Translations under genes and position numbers: made by a program
Part shown: one piece after another, positions 12,401 to 24,928 of the stretch
Numbering within the stretch: position 1 is the first letter of the stretch
Layout of the letters: each line of letters opens with the position of its first letter
Notes under the pieces: model-generated
Seen by the model: only the letters and a program-made list of their open reading frames with translations
The model's database searches: none
Told to the model about the DNA's origin: nothing
Assembly: GCA_021521415.1 (NCBI GenBank)
Contig: JAIQDT010003876.1
Span: 62,001-126,000, forward strand
Direction of reading: 5' to 3'
Origin: Bidens hawaiensis
Taxonomy: Eukaryota > Streptophyta > Magnoliopsida > Asterales > Asteraceae
DNA length: 64,000 nucleotides

Positions 12401-14144
12401 CTTTCTCTGCAAGACTACATAGCAAGTATCACTCAATAGGATGGAAGAGACCTCATCTAACTTCTCCTTATTTGAAAGAATATCCCTAAGGAATTTTGCA
12501 TATTTCGACATTTGAGTGAGTGCCTCAAGGAATGGAATGTTAAGGTGAAGCTGCTTCAAAAGATCAAGGAAGTTGGAGTTATGCTTCTAGTCACTATCCC
12601 TGCGGAGTCTCCCGGGGTATGGAACTCTAGGTTTGTTGACTCTCACTGGTGTGCTGGGTAACTACTGATCCTCGGCCTGTGCTGTACTTCCTGGGCCATG
12701 CCCCTGATGCACCTTGGATGGTGGAGACTCCAACTGAATATCCTTGTCCACCTGCTCCTCTACATCTACTGCAGGCTCTTCAACGACCCCTATCGTCGCC
12801 TCCTGACTCACGGGCTCGCTACGTGCCCCTGCACCGCTCCTCGTCGTCACAGCCTTTGCGAATCCCTTAGGATTTTGCTCAGTATTACTCGTAAGTGTTC
12901 CTGGCGACCTCTCATTTAATCGACTCGCAATCTCCCCCATCTGACGCTCGAGATTCTGAATGGATGCCCCCTGATTCCTTATGAATGACTAGTGCTCCTG
13001 AAATTTCTCTTGAGTCTCTTTCTGACGGGAGTCCTCTCGAGTCATAAGCTGCGACAGCATCTGTATCTGATGTGCCAACATATCCTCCAACGTGGGCTTC
13101 TTCTCCCCGCTACTCGCTCCCTCACCGGAATCCTAGAATAGACTCTGACGCTGCTGGAAGCCGGACTGATTTCCGTTCCTCAAGTTGGAATTTTGATTAC
13201 CTCTCTATCCTGAATTATAAGAATTGAAAGAATTTTGATTTTGGTTCGGATTACTAACAAAGTCTACTGCCTCCTCCTAGAAACCTACGGGGCACTGAAA
13301 AGTATCATGCCCTCCTCTCCTTCACAATCTTCGCCAACGCCTCAAACTGTACCGCGAGTACGGTGTTCGTGTCTACCAAATGTATGCCGCGTGATAGGGA
13401 GTCGACAGTCTTGGTTCTCTTAGTTGGTGGTCGCTGGTATCCACTCATTGCTAACACGTTAAACAAAGCAATTCACTCATCCGTATCCTTCATCGTCAAC
13501 AAGTTACCTCCCGCAGCCGTGTCTAGCATAGTCTGTGTCGCGTATGTCACTCCATTATAGAACTTCTCAACAATTGCCCAGTCTTGTAGGCCGTGGTTCG
13601 GACATAAAACAAGTAGATTTTTGAATCTCTCCCACGCCTCGTAGAAGCTCTCGGTGTCCTCCATCTTGAATCTGGTTACGAAAATGAGCGGCCTTAGCCG
13701 GAGGATCGTATTTCTCAAGAAACTGGGTTTGCATGGCGTCTCAAGTAGCAATAGATCCCTGCAGGAGGGACTCAAGCCACAAACTCGAATGATCAACGAG
13801 TGAGAACGGAAAAAAGAGGAGTTTGATTGCGTCTTCAGATACGCCGGCAAGATGAAAAGTGTAGCAAATACGTGTAATGTGAGTGAGAAGAGAATGCGGG
13901 TTTTCGTGGGGCAACCCGTGAAATTGAGCAGAATGAGAGATGGTATTCAGAATGTTCGATGGAATTTGCCAATTCGTGTTACCTGCGATGGCTGGTGAAG
14001 CAATTCTAGATCTCGCGCCCACATCGAACAGACGGGCCCGGTCTGCAACTGTCCTCCTCGGTGGTGGAACTGCGTCGCCCATAATCCTATTCCTAATGCA
14101 GATTCAGAAAAAGTAGGAGGAGAGAATGTATTACCAATAGACAT
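12263..14144 (-). pseudogene. Athila gag, degenerate
   Basis: The capsid part is open at 13741-14082, with HGLPHENPHSLLTHITRICY, GVSEDAIKLLFFPFSL and SLWLESLLQGSI. A frameshifted continuation follows at 13473-13700 with ESFYEAWERFKNLL and TMLDTAAGGNLL. The C-terminal part appears at 12662-12940 (PGTLTSNTEQNPKGFAKAV) and 12263-12559 (LHLNIPFLEALTQMSKYAKF). All match Athila Gag in sequence and order. No CCHC knuckle is readable. At least four frame breaks separate the pieces. Start is uncertain; ATG at 14082 or 14144 could serve. Confidence 0.85.
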
Positions 14145-14373
14145 AGATGAACTGGAAGACGGTCTGGTACGACGTTACTCTCGAAACTCTCTCACTGGTT
14201 CGAAAAATCCCTCAGATTCAGGTGGTCCGAGAGATCGAGTACGTCGCATACAACTATTAAGATAAATAAAAGAAACTAAAATTAGCTAAACTATTTAAAC
14301 AAAGAAAAAGAAAAACAAGTAGCAAACAAGGTAAGTCCTAACTCGATTCGTTCTCGATACGCCTCAAATCGTG

Positions 14374-14391
14374 TCCCTGGCAACGACGCCA
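14374..14391 (-). other. Primer binding site (tRNA-Asp type) of Athila
   Basis: On the minus strand the sequence is TGGCGTCGTTGCCAGGGA, which is nearly complementary to the 3' end of plant tRNA-Asp, the usual Athila primer. It lies six bases inside the right LTR, so the element runs on the minus strand and 14398-16276 is its 5' LTR. Confidence 0.85.
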
Positions 14392-14397
14392 AAAACT

Positions 14398-16276
14398 TGA
14401 TGTGTGTCTAATGAATGCTATTTCTATGGAACTCACAACTAAGCTTTGAATTTAAAACAAAACTCCAGATGAATCCACACACAATTGATAAGTGTACCGG
14501 TCAAAAGTAGTATGGACCTAAGAAGTCCGAGTATCGAACACAAGGAAACGTGAAACACCTATGATTACTAAACCCTAGACAAGACCTTCCTAAGAATAAT
14601 ATTTTTTAAATTGATTTTTAATAATTAAACTACTTGACCTAAATAACTTAACTAAATTAATTAACTTAACTTACTTAACTTGACAAAACACTTAACGATA
14701 CTTAGAAGCTTAACTGACAATGGAGAAAACGTCTACCTAGGTAAGAATCATATTGAAGGCCTAACAAGCTAATGGATTGAATGATATCACGACATCGGTA
14801 TCTAAGGATAACACAACTAAGGTTTGCTCAAGAAATCTAGATCACCTCTCAGTCTCACTAACAAAACCTAACTTACACTTAATTGATTTTAAGAACAAAC
14901 CGGGAGACGAATGCTAAGGTGCTCTATTGTCGACTCTCCTCTCGGTCTCATCGACACACGACCCTAATGGAAACAAATACTAAGAAAACAAGGATAGAGG
15001 AAAAATTTGGTTTAACTCAAACTAGACCAACTAATCGCTCACGAACCCAAACCCGATAAGAACCGAACCGGCTCTCGCGCAATCCTAATCCTAACAAGTA
15101 AAAGAAATGAGCCTACTTTACTTCCTATCAGCTCTCGGTATCTAAGAAGGTGTTTACCCGCTGAATTATACTAATTAACATTCTCAACAAAACCCTATGG
15201 TTGATCCTACCGCAATCAAACTCTAAACACAAAGTAAAGAATTTAACATACAATTATCAATCAAAACTAATTCAATTAATCAAAGTATGAGATTATGATA
15301 TTAAACCAACAAAATCACAGCCACTAAACACAACCTAATTCATCATTAAACCAAACCTTCAATAGCAATCATATCATATTGATCAAACAATCCATTCAAC
15401 TCGCTAAAACCTAACAATAATCATCTAACATAGGTAGAACAGCGAAGTTTAGTTACTCATGATTTTTTGACAGCAGCATATATTATTATAACCATCATAA
15501 AACTCAACCAATTCATAATCAAACTCATTCAACAATCAGTATTAATCAAGCACAACTCAATCTTCAATTCAAATACAAAACAATTCACTTTCAAGATCAA
15601 AAACAATATAAGTATGAACATAAACATGAAAACCAAAGTAATGAGTGATATACTATTAATTGTGGTTGATTTATATGATAAAAAATAACCCCGAATTGTT
15701 GTCCCGAATCTTCCTTTGGTCTCCTTCTTCATAACTTGGTCACACAATATGCGAAATCGAATTTTTCTTCTTTAACCTAGCTGCCGATCGCAAACTGCCC
15801 CAAGGGTTTAGGTTTCCTATTTTTTGTATTTTATTGTTTTCGGGTTTCTTTCCTGCTACCGACCAACCACACAAAATATATTTGTGTGTTTCTTTAAAGG
15901 AGACAGCCCACAAAACTCCTCCTAGCCGACCAAATCCTAAGAACAATCGACCGTTTTCTTTTTTTCCGCTGCAGTCCGATCGCAAGGAGCAAGGGGAGTT
16001 AGGGTTTTTTTTGTTATGATAAATTAATATATTAAGCATGAAAGGCTTTTCTCTAGCGGGCTTGGGTCGGGCCTTGAATTTTGTCTTGTTAACTTGATCA
16101 TAAAGGCCTCATTTGTCTTCCAAAACATGATCTTTTTCTCTTTTAAAACTCGTAACCTACAGCATATATTAAGCTTTCTAAGATCAAGTTTAACCGAGTA
16201 AAAATCATTATTTATTATATAATTAAGCCATTAAAAGATGATAAAAATATGTGGAAAATTAGTTTGTTTTACAACA
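14398..16276 (-). mobile_element. Right (5') LTR of Athila element
   Basis: The LTR is 1879 bp. On the plus strand it begins TGATGTGTGTCT next to the PBS and ends TACAACA. Read on the minus strand it starts TGTTGTAAAAC. It matches the left LTR and, in its R/U5 half, the three LTR copies at 39765-47458. After it comes CATCA (16277-16281), a candidate target duplication whose partner lies outside the window. The flank at 16290 onward is an interrupted antisense ORF copy. Confidence 0.85.
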
Positions 16277-16289
16277 CATCACTTCCTCA

Positions 16290-18482
16290 GCCTACTGCAA
16301 CTCGTTCTCTTTCACACGGGTCTGTTCATGGGAACCACTAGAATAGAGTTCTGATGCCTGCAAGCTTCCTCCAAGCCCTTCGCAGCAGCAACCTAGCGGG
16401 ACTTTTCCGCCTCTAATGCCTTCTTAGCATCCGAAAGCTCCCACTATGCGGTAGCTTTCAGCCTCCCTTTTTGGCCTCCTCGGCACTCTTCTCCAATTCA
16501 TCCCATGTTTGGCTCATAGCTAACCAGTCCTGGTATATCTCTTGACTTGTAGAGACTGTGTTAGCTAAGTTATAGGAGAAAGAGTTGGATAACTCATAAC
16601 GAGGATGCCCGTGCTGGCATTTCCTCTCCGAAGGAGGCATCCCCTGCTGCAAAAACTCATGGCGGACGTCGTTGTTTGAAAACAACGACCCCTGACGGAT
16701 AGACCAGTGCGGATGATGCACCAATGAATCCTCATGAGGATTGGTTTGGCTATAATAACCCTCAGGTTCTTTGTCTTCATGAGCATGGGAGGTGGTAGCA
16801 ACAAAGTATGGCCTCCCCAGATCTGAAAAGTGTGGAGGAGAGCTAGGAGGTAAGGAAAAGATAAGTTCCTTGACAACCTGAGAAGCACCCCCTTGCTCAC
16901 CTTTTCCAGGAGGTGTGTCTTGTAAAACAATGGGGTCTTTAACACCCTTTGGCGGCGAGTTGGGTGCAGGCTCAAACACCGACTTGGGCTGCGATGCGGG
17001 TGGAGAAACTGGTGGAATTTTCTTTTCTTGGTCTGATGGACCCTTGGGATTTTCTTCCGTAGAATCAGCAAACCCTTCATCCCATCAAAAAATATATTAC
17101 TTAAGAAAAATAATCTGGAAATGCAATAAGATCAAAAGTAGTACCTGGAATAACATTAATGGATGCAACAAGGTTGATACGGTTCGACAACTTCACTGTC
17201 TTGTGTTTCTTGGGAACAGCAGGCTTGGACAGATGTGAATTGCCTTTCCCAGCTAGCTTGGAGGTATCCGCATCAACAAACTCGTGTTCTTCCTCGCTGG
17301 TAACAAATTCAGCGGTACTTTTTCCCGCATCTGCATCCTTGCTAGTGGATGGGTTTTGCTTCCTCTTGTGGTTCAGACCTGCAATGGCATTCATGATACT
17401 CTCAGTGTCAGTAGTATCAACTGAGGATTCTTCTTCTTTGTAAGGTGATGACCCATCACTAGAAGTGAATAGTACAATCACCCCACTAGAAGTGAATGTT
17501 ATTAGAGGAAGAGGGTTTAAAGCTCCCTCACCTTTGACAAGCATCTCCTCACCTTTCGCATACATGGCCTCGGACACCATTGGCTCCGGGCGTAAAGTAG
17601 CGAGAAACAAAAAGTTTTCCCTGGTGCGATCTAGGAATGGTGGTTTATCGGGATCTCGAGGGCTACGAGCCATTAATCCTTGCACACGATCCAACAATGT
17701 GCACAGGATCGATCCCTCACCTGCACAAACAAACAGTTAGCATTTTTAAAGGGAAAGAGAAAAAATCCTAAGGAATAAAAGATACACATACTCTTGTCAG
17801 GCCTCTCATAAAAAAGTTCAAAATATGGAAACGGCCACAAGCGGCTCATGCCGGCACGCACCAACGCAACCTCGGATATTGCACGCATGGGCGTGGGCGT
17901 GCGGGTCATCGTTTCAACCACTGAAGGTTCGCGTATGTTGGAGCGCGTATCTCTGGCAGCTTGTCAGTAGAAGAACAACAAACAATTGGGAAAGGAACGA
18001 CATCTTCCTTAATCCAAAAGAACTTTGGACGCCATTCATTAGCACTGTGTGGCGATTCAGTGCCTATGACGGTCTTGTTAGTGGTTGACCAACTATACCA
18101 CCCACCGCAGCTCGCCATTTTTTATAAAAACGACTAATCTATCAACGGATGGTACTAGGTTGTTGGCACGGCAACAAAATTCAAAGTTCCAGATCCTCAT
18201 CAATCCGAACAGAAGCACTTGTGAAAAATAGAAATTGTACACCGTCAGTACAACTTCGACGAACTTCGTCACCTTAAATCAGAGATTCCCGGTGGTGAAT
18301 TCTTCAGCGTATAAGGCCATCTTCTCTTTTAGAGGCCTGTTGGAAACAGATCCGGCAGCTGGGTACTCTGTTTCCCACTCCGGCGCTAAGCCGTAAACGT
18401 TTACTATGTCTTCATAATCTCACCTCTTCCAATTGACAACGATGTTGTCAATGGAAGGACTGCTCTTCTTCTCTCCGGCCAT
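16290..18482 (-). pseudogene. Antisense ORF copy A, 'gypsy-type transposase' family
   Basis: The minus-strand gene-like sequence starts at the ATG at 18482 (MAGEKKSSPSIDNIVVNWKR, then a stop). It contains WNFEFCC, ANEWRPKFFWIKEDVVPFP (18118-17906), VALVRAGMSRLWPFPYFE, and the exon LDRVQGLMARSPRDPDKPPF (17697-17101). The family matches Pfam 'Transposase (putative), gypsy type' (PF04195), an accessory ORF of Tat-like elements with unknown role despite its name. A GT-AG intron of about 71 bp fits at 17721-17791. The next exon holds HPHWSIRQGSLFSNNDVRHE, then a helical segment. The 3' end is cut by the Athila element at 16276. Several stops make it a pseudogene. Confidence 0.72.
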
Positions 18483-18870
18483 CCTCTTAGTAGATAATGG
18501 GAAACAACGTACACTCGTGAAGTATTTTCAAAGTGCAGATCTGGAGTTCAAGAGAAAAATCAGAAAGAGAAAGGATTTGAAGATGATAAGAATGAAAGTT
18601 GGGAGAAACTGCCTTATTTATACCCATCGTAATTAATGCGATGGGGGCGTTGCCAATAGAAAGAGAAAAGTGTGGTCCACCCAGATGGTGACACATTAGG
18701 CGGGAAAACGGAAAAGCAAAAAAGGACAGCAGGTAGCTGGCATGCACGCCGCATCAGCTGTCCCATCACCTCTTTTTCCCCGCTTATCTACACAAAATAA
18801 AATATCTCCATCTCCACTTGCAAGTTAAAAATATCCAAAAAATATCTCAGGTCCAAAATATCACAAATAT
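18483..18870 (-). promoter_or_regulatory. Promoter and 5' UTR of antisense ORF copy A
   Basis: Minus-strand TATAAATA lies at 18615-18622, about 135 bp before the ATG. The same box and spacing are found before copy B (23730-23737). Both share the block CCATCGCATTAATT... beside the box and a similar GC-containing stretch upstream. Homology between the two upstream regions stops near 18865 and 24010. Confidence 0.6.
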
Positions 18871-20265
18871 TACAATAGATGAAAGATTTATTGTATTGAT
18901 ATCAAAAGAGGATTATAGCAACATCATCTACTAAGTTACAAGAATATAAATTAACTATTCTATGGAGCTTGATTAGATGTGGTCTCCAGGCCTTGGGTCT
19001 TCGAAGTGGGAGTATCTGGCTTGGGTGAAGTTGGGGGAGTAGATGGCGTTTCCTCAGACGTTTCTTAAAGATATTCTCTTAGGCTAGGAACGCCATCCGC
19101 CGCTACGACACACTCAAGTATCATGGTCTGAATAGGAAATGACAGATCGTGATATTCCTGTATCCGTCGATTTTACTCCCTCGCAACATTCACACCATGC
19201 AATGGGTTCTCCACTGATCATCCCGCCTTCGCGTACTCAAGACCTTCCTCAAAACCAAACCAACGGCCAGCTTGAGTAGAAGTGGTGAGCAGTACGACAA
19301 GACTATTAGTTAGCTACGGGCACTCCTTGACGTGCTTTACAACCTGTTGATAAGAAACACAACTAATGATCATCAAAACGACCAAAGTAAGAGACGAAAG
19401 ATAAATAAAAGAACAGCAAACTTACCAGACCAAGCCCTTCTTCCAGTAGCCATTTGCGATCTTCCTTTGATCGCTTGGCCTTCTCTTGAAGCTCGCGGTA
19501 CCCATCGACAAGCTTCAAGTAATCTTCCTGAAGTTTGGCCGCACGAGCTTTGGACTCCTCATGAGCTTTGAAGAGTGCATCATACGCGGACGTCATGTCC
19601 ACCGCCATCTGATTCATAGGTTCTGCCTGCTCCTTCCTCAGCTTCGTTTCTTTCTCAAAAGATTGAATGATGTTACCTTGATTGGTAACTTGTGATTCCA
19701 GAGCAGCGTTGTTGTCGAGAGCCCTAGCCAGGTCATCCCCTTCCATTGGGCCTCATCCCGGGCAGCCCTAAGGACGGCGTTCTACTTTTTGCAGGCCTCT
19801 TCCCATTGGTGGGCGGCAACAGCATGCCTATCCTTCTCATCCTGGTGGGAAATCCCAGCGTCCTTGAGCTTCCACTCGGCAGTGTTGGCTCTCAAACGTT
19901 GTTCCTCCTTGGTCTTCTTCGATTCTTCGGTGGCCGGAGACATCTCCCCCCACTTTTCTTCCATGGACTGCCATTCTCGCACAATCTCTTGTCCGCTAGC
20001 CACAGTGTTGGCCAAGATAACAATGAAGTCTTGTGCGAGATCATGGCGGGAGTGTCGCGCTGAAAGGTGCAATAAACAGGCGGTACCCCGCGGCTGAAAA
20101 AATCTGTACAAGTATCCGGGTCCACAAATGGGACCCTTGTGCAATCGTCCAGTGTGGAACAAACAAACGATCATCCTCCTCTGGGTTCCTCATCCCGTAG
20201 AAATCGGAAGCAATTTGATGGGAGTAAGAAACCACTCCACCACCTGTTTGACTTGGTGGCGAAGA

Positions 20266-22021
20266 TGATGTGCTAAAAGTAGTCAAATATTTATTAAGTA
20301 AAATTATATTAATCTAGACATTAAGTAATACTCTAGACTCTTAAACTTAACTTAAACTACTAACCGGCAAGTGAACCGGTCAACTCTAGTACAGCTAAGT
20401 AAGTCCGGATATCGAACCCACGAGACTCTTTAAATTACGAAACTAGCAAATTAGATTCAACTACAAGACACGACTATTTTTTTAATAATATTTGAGGGGG
20501 AATTTAATACTAATGATTAAAACTCTATATAATAATTAACTAAAATTAATTAACTTACTAACAATTAACTAATGATTACTTAACTATTAAACTAATAATA
20601 AAACTAATAATAAAATATTAAAACCTAACCCTAATTAATATAATAATAATAAAACATAATCATAACTTTAAAACGTAATTAATTAATTAATAAAACCTTA
20701 ACCCTAATAACTTTAAACTAATAAACAATTTAGAAAGCTTTGATTAATTCAGATGATGAAGATAACTACCTAGGCTAGAATCCCCAAAGTTACGGTTATT
20801 AATTAAATGGAAAACTCGAGTTATGGAACTGGGATCATAAAATTGACCCTTGACAGAAAACCCGAACAAGTCCCTTGAACTTCAAGAAGACGCCTATGGA
20901 TTTCTAACAAGTTTTAAGACTCACCGGTTTATTAATTAAACTTCCTTACAGTTATTTAATAACTTATGTCTAAGTATCTTTATGACGAAAACCTACCTTA
21001 CAGCACGGAATTCAAAGATAGTTGAGAAGACTTAATTAACTTAATAGACTAAGCTGACAATCAAATCTAGACGGACTCCTTACGAAGAACTAAATCTAGT
21101 AATCCCGACAAGCAAAGATCTTTCAATAGCCTATCACTATACATCTTTTTAGACTAGCAGCTCACTTTTATCTATTTAATTGATTTTATTGTTTCTATGA
21201 TTTTAATCGGTATTAATCACAAACTAGTCAAGAACACACAGTAAATGACCTAACAATCAACAAGGGCAATGTGAAACAATAAATTCAAGTAAACAAAAAG
21301 CAAGCAATCATACGCATTAATTAAATCAAAGTCAACAATTTACTTAGAACATAAAATCCATAACGAAACGAAATCCAAACAAAAATCAAACCGAACTAAG
21401 GTTCATCACGACCTAGGTAGTTAATGGAATTTAGCCTAACATCATAAAGTCTAAATCAAATAAAACAAAGTAGCAAAACATGATAAACAAATAAGCAAAC
21501 GAAAGATTAAAGGTGATAAAACCCGTAGTCTTCGCGTATATGTGTCTTGCACTTCACCACTTCGATCTAAGCCTCCAATAACTTTAAGAACTCTCCAAAA
21601 TCAGTAGCAAAGGGGTCTTGGGGCTGCTAAAATCGTTCATAGGGTTCAGGTTTAAGTTAAAGATGTTTAAATACCCAAAACAAGGCCCAACATGTAGCAA
21701 AAACGAAATAAAAAATCATCCAGCATCCCCTAGGCGCCGCGCGATGGGCTTTGGCCTCCCCAAACGCACGACACGGCGTGCTTCACCAAGGGGGCCGGTC
21801 AGACTGGCCCGGTCTGACCGGTTCTCTGTTCTAACACTTCCTGAAGCGTTCCGGATCTCCGTTTCGGCTCTTTTTTAGTCCTTTTTAAACACGATCAATT
21901 CCCGGAACCTACGAAACATAAAAATGTTTGTAGTATACAAATCTCGACTAAAAACGAACAAAAACTATTAAAATATTAATTAAAATGTACAAGGGAAACA
22001 TAAACATTTAGCATTATATCA
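20266..22021 (-). mobile_element. Solo LTR, Athila-like, inside antisense ORF copy B
   Basis: The 1756-bp LTR has TGATGTG...ATATCA ends. The flanks are GAAGA (20261-20265) and GAAGG (22022-22026), a target duplication with one mismatch. Removing the LTR and one duplication restores the host ORF frame exactly (proline-rich exon on both sides). Orientation is inferred from similarity of 20340-20410 to the right Athila LTR (both have an ACCGGTCAA block and an ATCGAAC block). No gag, pol or PBS is present. It contains a perfect inverted repeat at 21795-21821. Confidence 0.85.
21795..21821. repeat. Perfect 10-bp inverted repeat in the solo LTR
   Basis: CCGGTCAGAC, a 7-base loop, then GTCTGACCGG. 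It lies in the GC-rich part of an otherwise AT-rich LTR, about 125 bp upstream (minus strand) of a TATTTAAA box near 21668. This is U3, where enhancer elements normally sit. Confidence 0.8.
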
Positions 22022-23598
22022 GAAGGAATCATAGACTTTGGAGGGGATTGAGGTGGCGAGGGTGGAGATTGGTGCGGTTCATCTTGCGTTAGCGGATCCT
22101 CAGCGTCGTTGACAGGTTCCTTTCCTTTGGAACCAGACACGTCATCGGATATAACAACCTTCGGTGGAGTAGACGGTCGCTCCTCAGTTGATGGCGGAGG
22201 GGATGGTGGCTTCTCTACCGATGGTGGCGGAGATAGTGGCTTCTCCGTCATCACATCTTGATGGGGCGCATCACTAGTTTCTGCGGGACAGAAACAAACA
22301 GTTAAACAAAAATTAAGTTTAACAAAACTGATAATTAGGAGTTAGTAACTTATGTGTAGACCCCTTCATCAACTCCATTACTCGGTCCTGAAGACGGACC
22401 TTGTGCTTTTTGGGAACTTGGGTCCAGCGCTTCTTCTTCTAGGGTTCCTCCTCGGTATCTGTGTGGCTGGAACCCATTTTACTTACCTTGGAAGCTCATT
22501 TCTTCCTCTTCCGTTCCAGCTCTGCTAATGCACGCATAACAAACGAAGTGTCAGACGCATCATTAGAATCAAATTCCTCGCCGGATGATGATTCGTCGCT
22601 CGAGGACAAAATTGAAATCCTCCCATCGGAGGTTAATGCATTTAGAAGACAAGGGTTCAGACAATACGCACCTATCTGATAGCCTCCGAAACTACCGGCT
22701 CAGCACGTATCTTAGTGGAAAAGAGGAAACGATCCCGAGTTTTATCTAGTATGGGAAAGTCCTTCGCATCGCGAATGCGTTTATGAGGACAACCCATATC
22801 GTCAAACAGATCATGAAGCATTGATCCTTCACCTGAAACATACACAATGAGGGTTAAACAACCATTTCAAAAGAAAAAAAAAAGAAGAAAACAAGAGAGA
22901 AGACTTAGTCTCGTCAACGTTTTGGAAAAAAGGTTCCAACTCCGGGTATGGCCATAAGCGGCTCATACCCGCCCAAACCAAGGCCTCCTCCAGAATGGCC
23001 CGCATCGGTGTATGGTCTTTATCAAGATACGGAACCACTCCTGCCCCTCATTAGGAGTAACAGGCAGCTCCGTAGCCTTCTCGTTTGCGGGACAACAAAC
23101 CATTGTTATTGGCACCACGTCCTCCCGGATCTAGAAAAACTTTGTCCTCCACTTGTACGCACTACGAGGAGGTTCAGTGCCAATGATCCTCTTGGCTATA
23201 GAGGAACAGTTAAACCACCCGCCGCGGTTATGCATCCGGTAAAAGACCGAAAAGCGGTCAATCTTGGGTACCATCCCATTCGCCCGACATACAAACTCTA
23301 AGGGTCGAATCAGCATAAGCGCAAACGGGTGCACCTGGGATAGATGAATCCCATAACCCATGAGCAGATTTCCCAAAAACTTGATTATCGGAAACCTACG
23401 ATTCCCATTGGAAAATAAATCTACATAAACGGCCATCTTGTTGGCCGGAGGCGGACTGGGGATGGACCCGGCAGTAGGGAATCCCGTCTCCCACTCCGAT
23501 CGAATCCCATAAGCAGTAATAACCTTATCGAAGTCAGTTTCCTTCCAACTGACCGCGACCGTAACAATGTTTAGAGAAGACAATTTATTTTCAACCAT

Positions 23599-24015
23599 TA
23601 TTGATAAGGAGAAAGGAAAACAACGAGCAATTTTGAAAATACAAAGCAGTTAATTGAGAATTCAAGAGAGAAATTGATAAAGATATAAGAATCAAAGGCT
23701 ATAAAACTTGGAAAAAGAGTTAACTAGCGTATTTATACCCATCGCAATTAATGCAATGGGAGTGTAGACAGAAGAGAGAGAAAGAGTTGGTCCATTCAGA
23801 TAGCGCCACGTCACGCAGGAAAAACAAAAAAGCGAAAAGGTGAACAGTCGGGTACAGTGATAGCCGGCATTAACGTCACATCAACCGTGCATAGCCTGCA
23901 GAAACATCCTTTCATACTGTTTCATCATTATCCACACCAACAGAATATATTTCCACAACAACTTGCAAATTCAAAAAACTCCCCAAAATATCTTAAGTCC
24001 AAAATTTCACCCGCA
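23599..24015 (-). promoter_or_regulatory. Promoter and 5' UTR of antisense ORF copy B
   Basis: Minus-strand TATAAATA lies at 23730-23737, 132 bp before the ATG at 23598. The region is related over its length to 18483-18865. It is followed on the plus strand by the Tat-like polypurine tract and LTR, so the antisense promoter directly abuts the 3' LTR. Confidence 0.58.
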
Positions 24016-24029
24016 TAAAAGCTTCACGC

Positions 24030-24905
24030 AGAAGGGAATAGGGGGACATATAGTGGTAGGGTACCAAAAAGACCCAAATACCCTTAAGTACCACCCGCGG
24101 GTCAGAGGAGACCCCCTCATAAACCACCCGCGGGTCACATAAATCACCCGCATAGCTCAAGACAAAGAAAGAACAACATTATATCCTAGAGGCTATGTAC
24201 GGGAGGATTTAAACGCCCTCCGAAGTCATCCACAGGGTATTGTTCCCATCCACAAGGATGGCCAAAAGGCAACGTCATAGGACAGCTGTGATTACCCAAC
24301 TTCATTCTAGAAGATTTACCAAGATTCTCTCTTTGAAAACACGTCACCCTTCAGCCAACAGAAGGACAGCTGGCCAGGTTGTTACAACCACGCACATGGC
24401 CAGGTTTATCTCTTCCTATCGTATATGGACACATGTCCAGGTTTTTACAACCATGCATAGGGGCCGTATCGCTCAACCTATCACAGGAGGACACATGTCT
24501 AGGCAGTTACTAGGGAATCTTCTAGAAATGGATAGCTGGGCCAATTATATTCCCACATCCTTCGGCTATAAACACTTCACAATCTCCAAGATGTAATCCA
24601 TTCACTCTCCATTATCTACTCTAAATACTTAAGTACTTTATCTTCACTGGGATTGTACTTATTCAAACCCCAGAGGGTGGTCACGGGAAGACCCCCCCCT
24701 CTTGTCCTTCCCGTTGCGAGCTCACGGTGGTTGTTTTGCAGGTTTCTGTCATAGGAATTTGGGAAGTTGAACTCGTATCATTAGTCGGTTTGTAGTTAAC
24801 CCATATCTTGTGGACTCATTGGATCTAAACCCTTAGGGGATTAGGTCCGTGTTTCTTGAACTTCTTTCAATCTCAGTTTGTTTGCTTCCCTCCTTTGGTT
24901 CAAGG
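24030..24905 (+). mobile_element. Tat-like LTR, boundaries approximate
   Basis: A purine tract AGAAGGGAATAGGGGGACA (24031-24049) is followed by a region with LTR features. U3 holds repeated ACCCGCGGGT palindromes (about 24091, 24126) and repeated ACACATG(T/G)CCAGG blocks (24395-24500). The box GGCTATAAACAC lies at 24563-24574. R/U5 contains CCCCAGAGGGTGGTCACGGG, like the R region of plant Tat LTRs. The right end merges into diverged SIRE sequence near 24905. Exact ends could not be fixed. Confidence 0.5.
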
Positions 24906-24928
24906 TATCTATAAACGCCACTTTTAAT

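Larger units (their letters stand above)
18960..23598 (-). pseudogene. Antisense ORF copy B, split by a solo LTR
   Basis: This is the fuller copy of the same family as A. From the ATG at 23598 it reads MVENKLSSLNIVTVAVSWKE, NKMAVYVDLFSNGNRRFPI, HLSQVHPFALMLIRPLEFVC and AYKWRTKFF (to 23131). A frame break leads to EALVWAGMSRLWPYPELEPFF (22829-23038). A splice acceptor before the next exon lies at about 22833. The later exons are proline-rich (22254-22027), are interrupted by the solo LTR, and resume in frame at 20260 (THE block FVPHWTIAQGSHL at about 20170). They then read as a long helix (20040-19363), probably coiled coil. A GT-AG intron near 19340-19420 precedes the last exon, with a stop at 18960-18962. 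The order resembles Tat elements carrying an antisense ORF next to the 3' LTR. Confidence 0.72.

Noticed and set aside
16290..23598. Antisense ORF copies as host genes
   Set aside because: They belong to a transposon-borne family, lie next to a Tat-like LTR, are tandem and contain stops.
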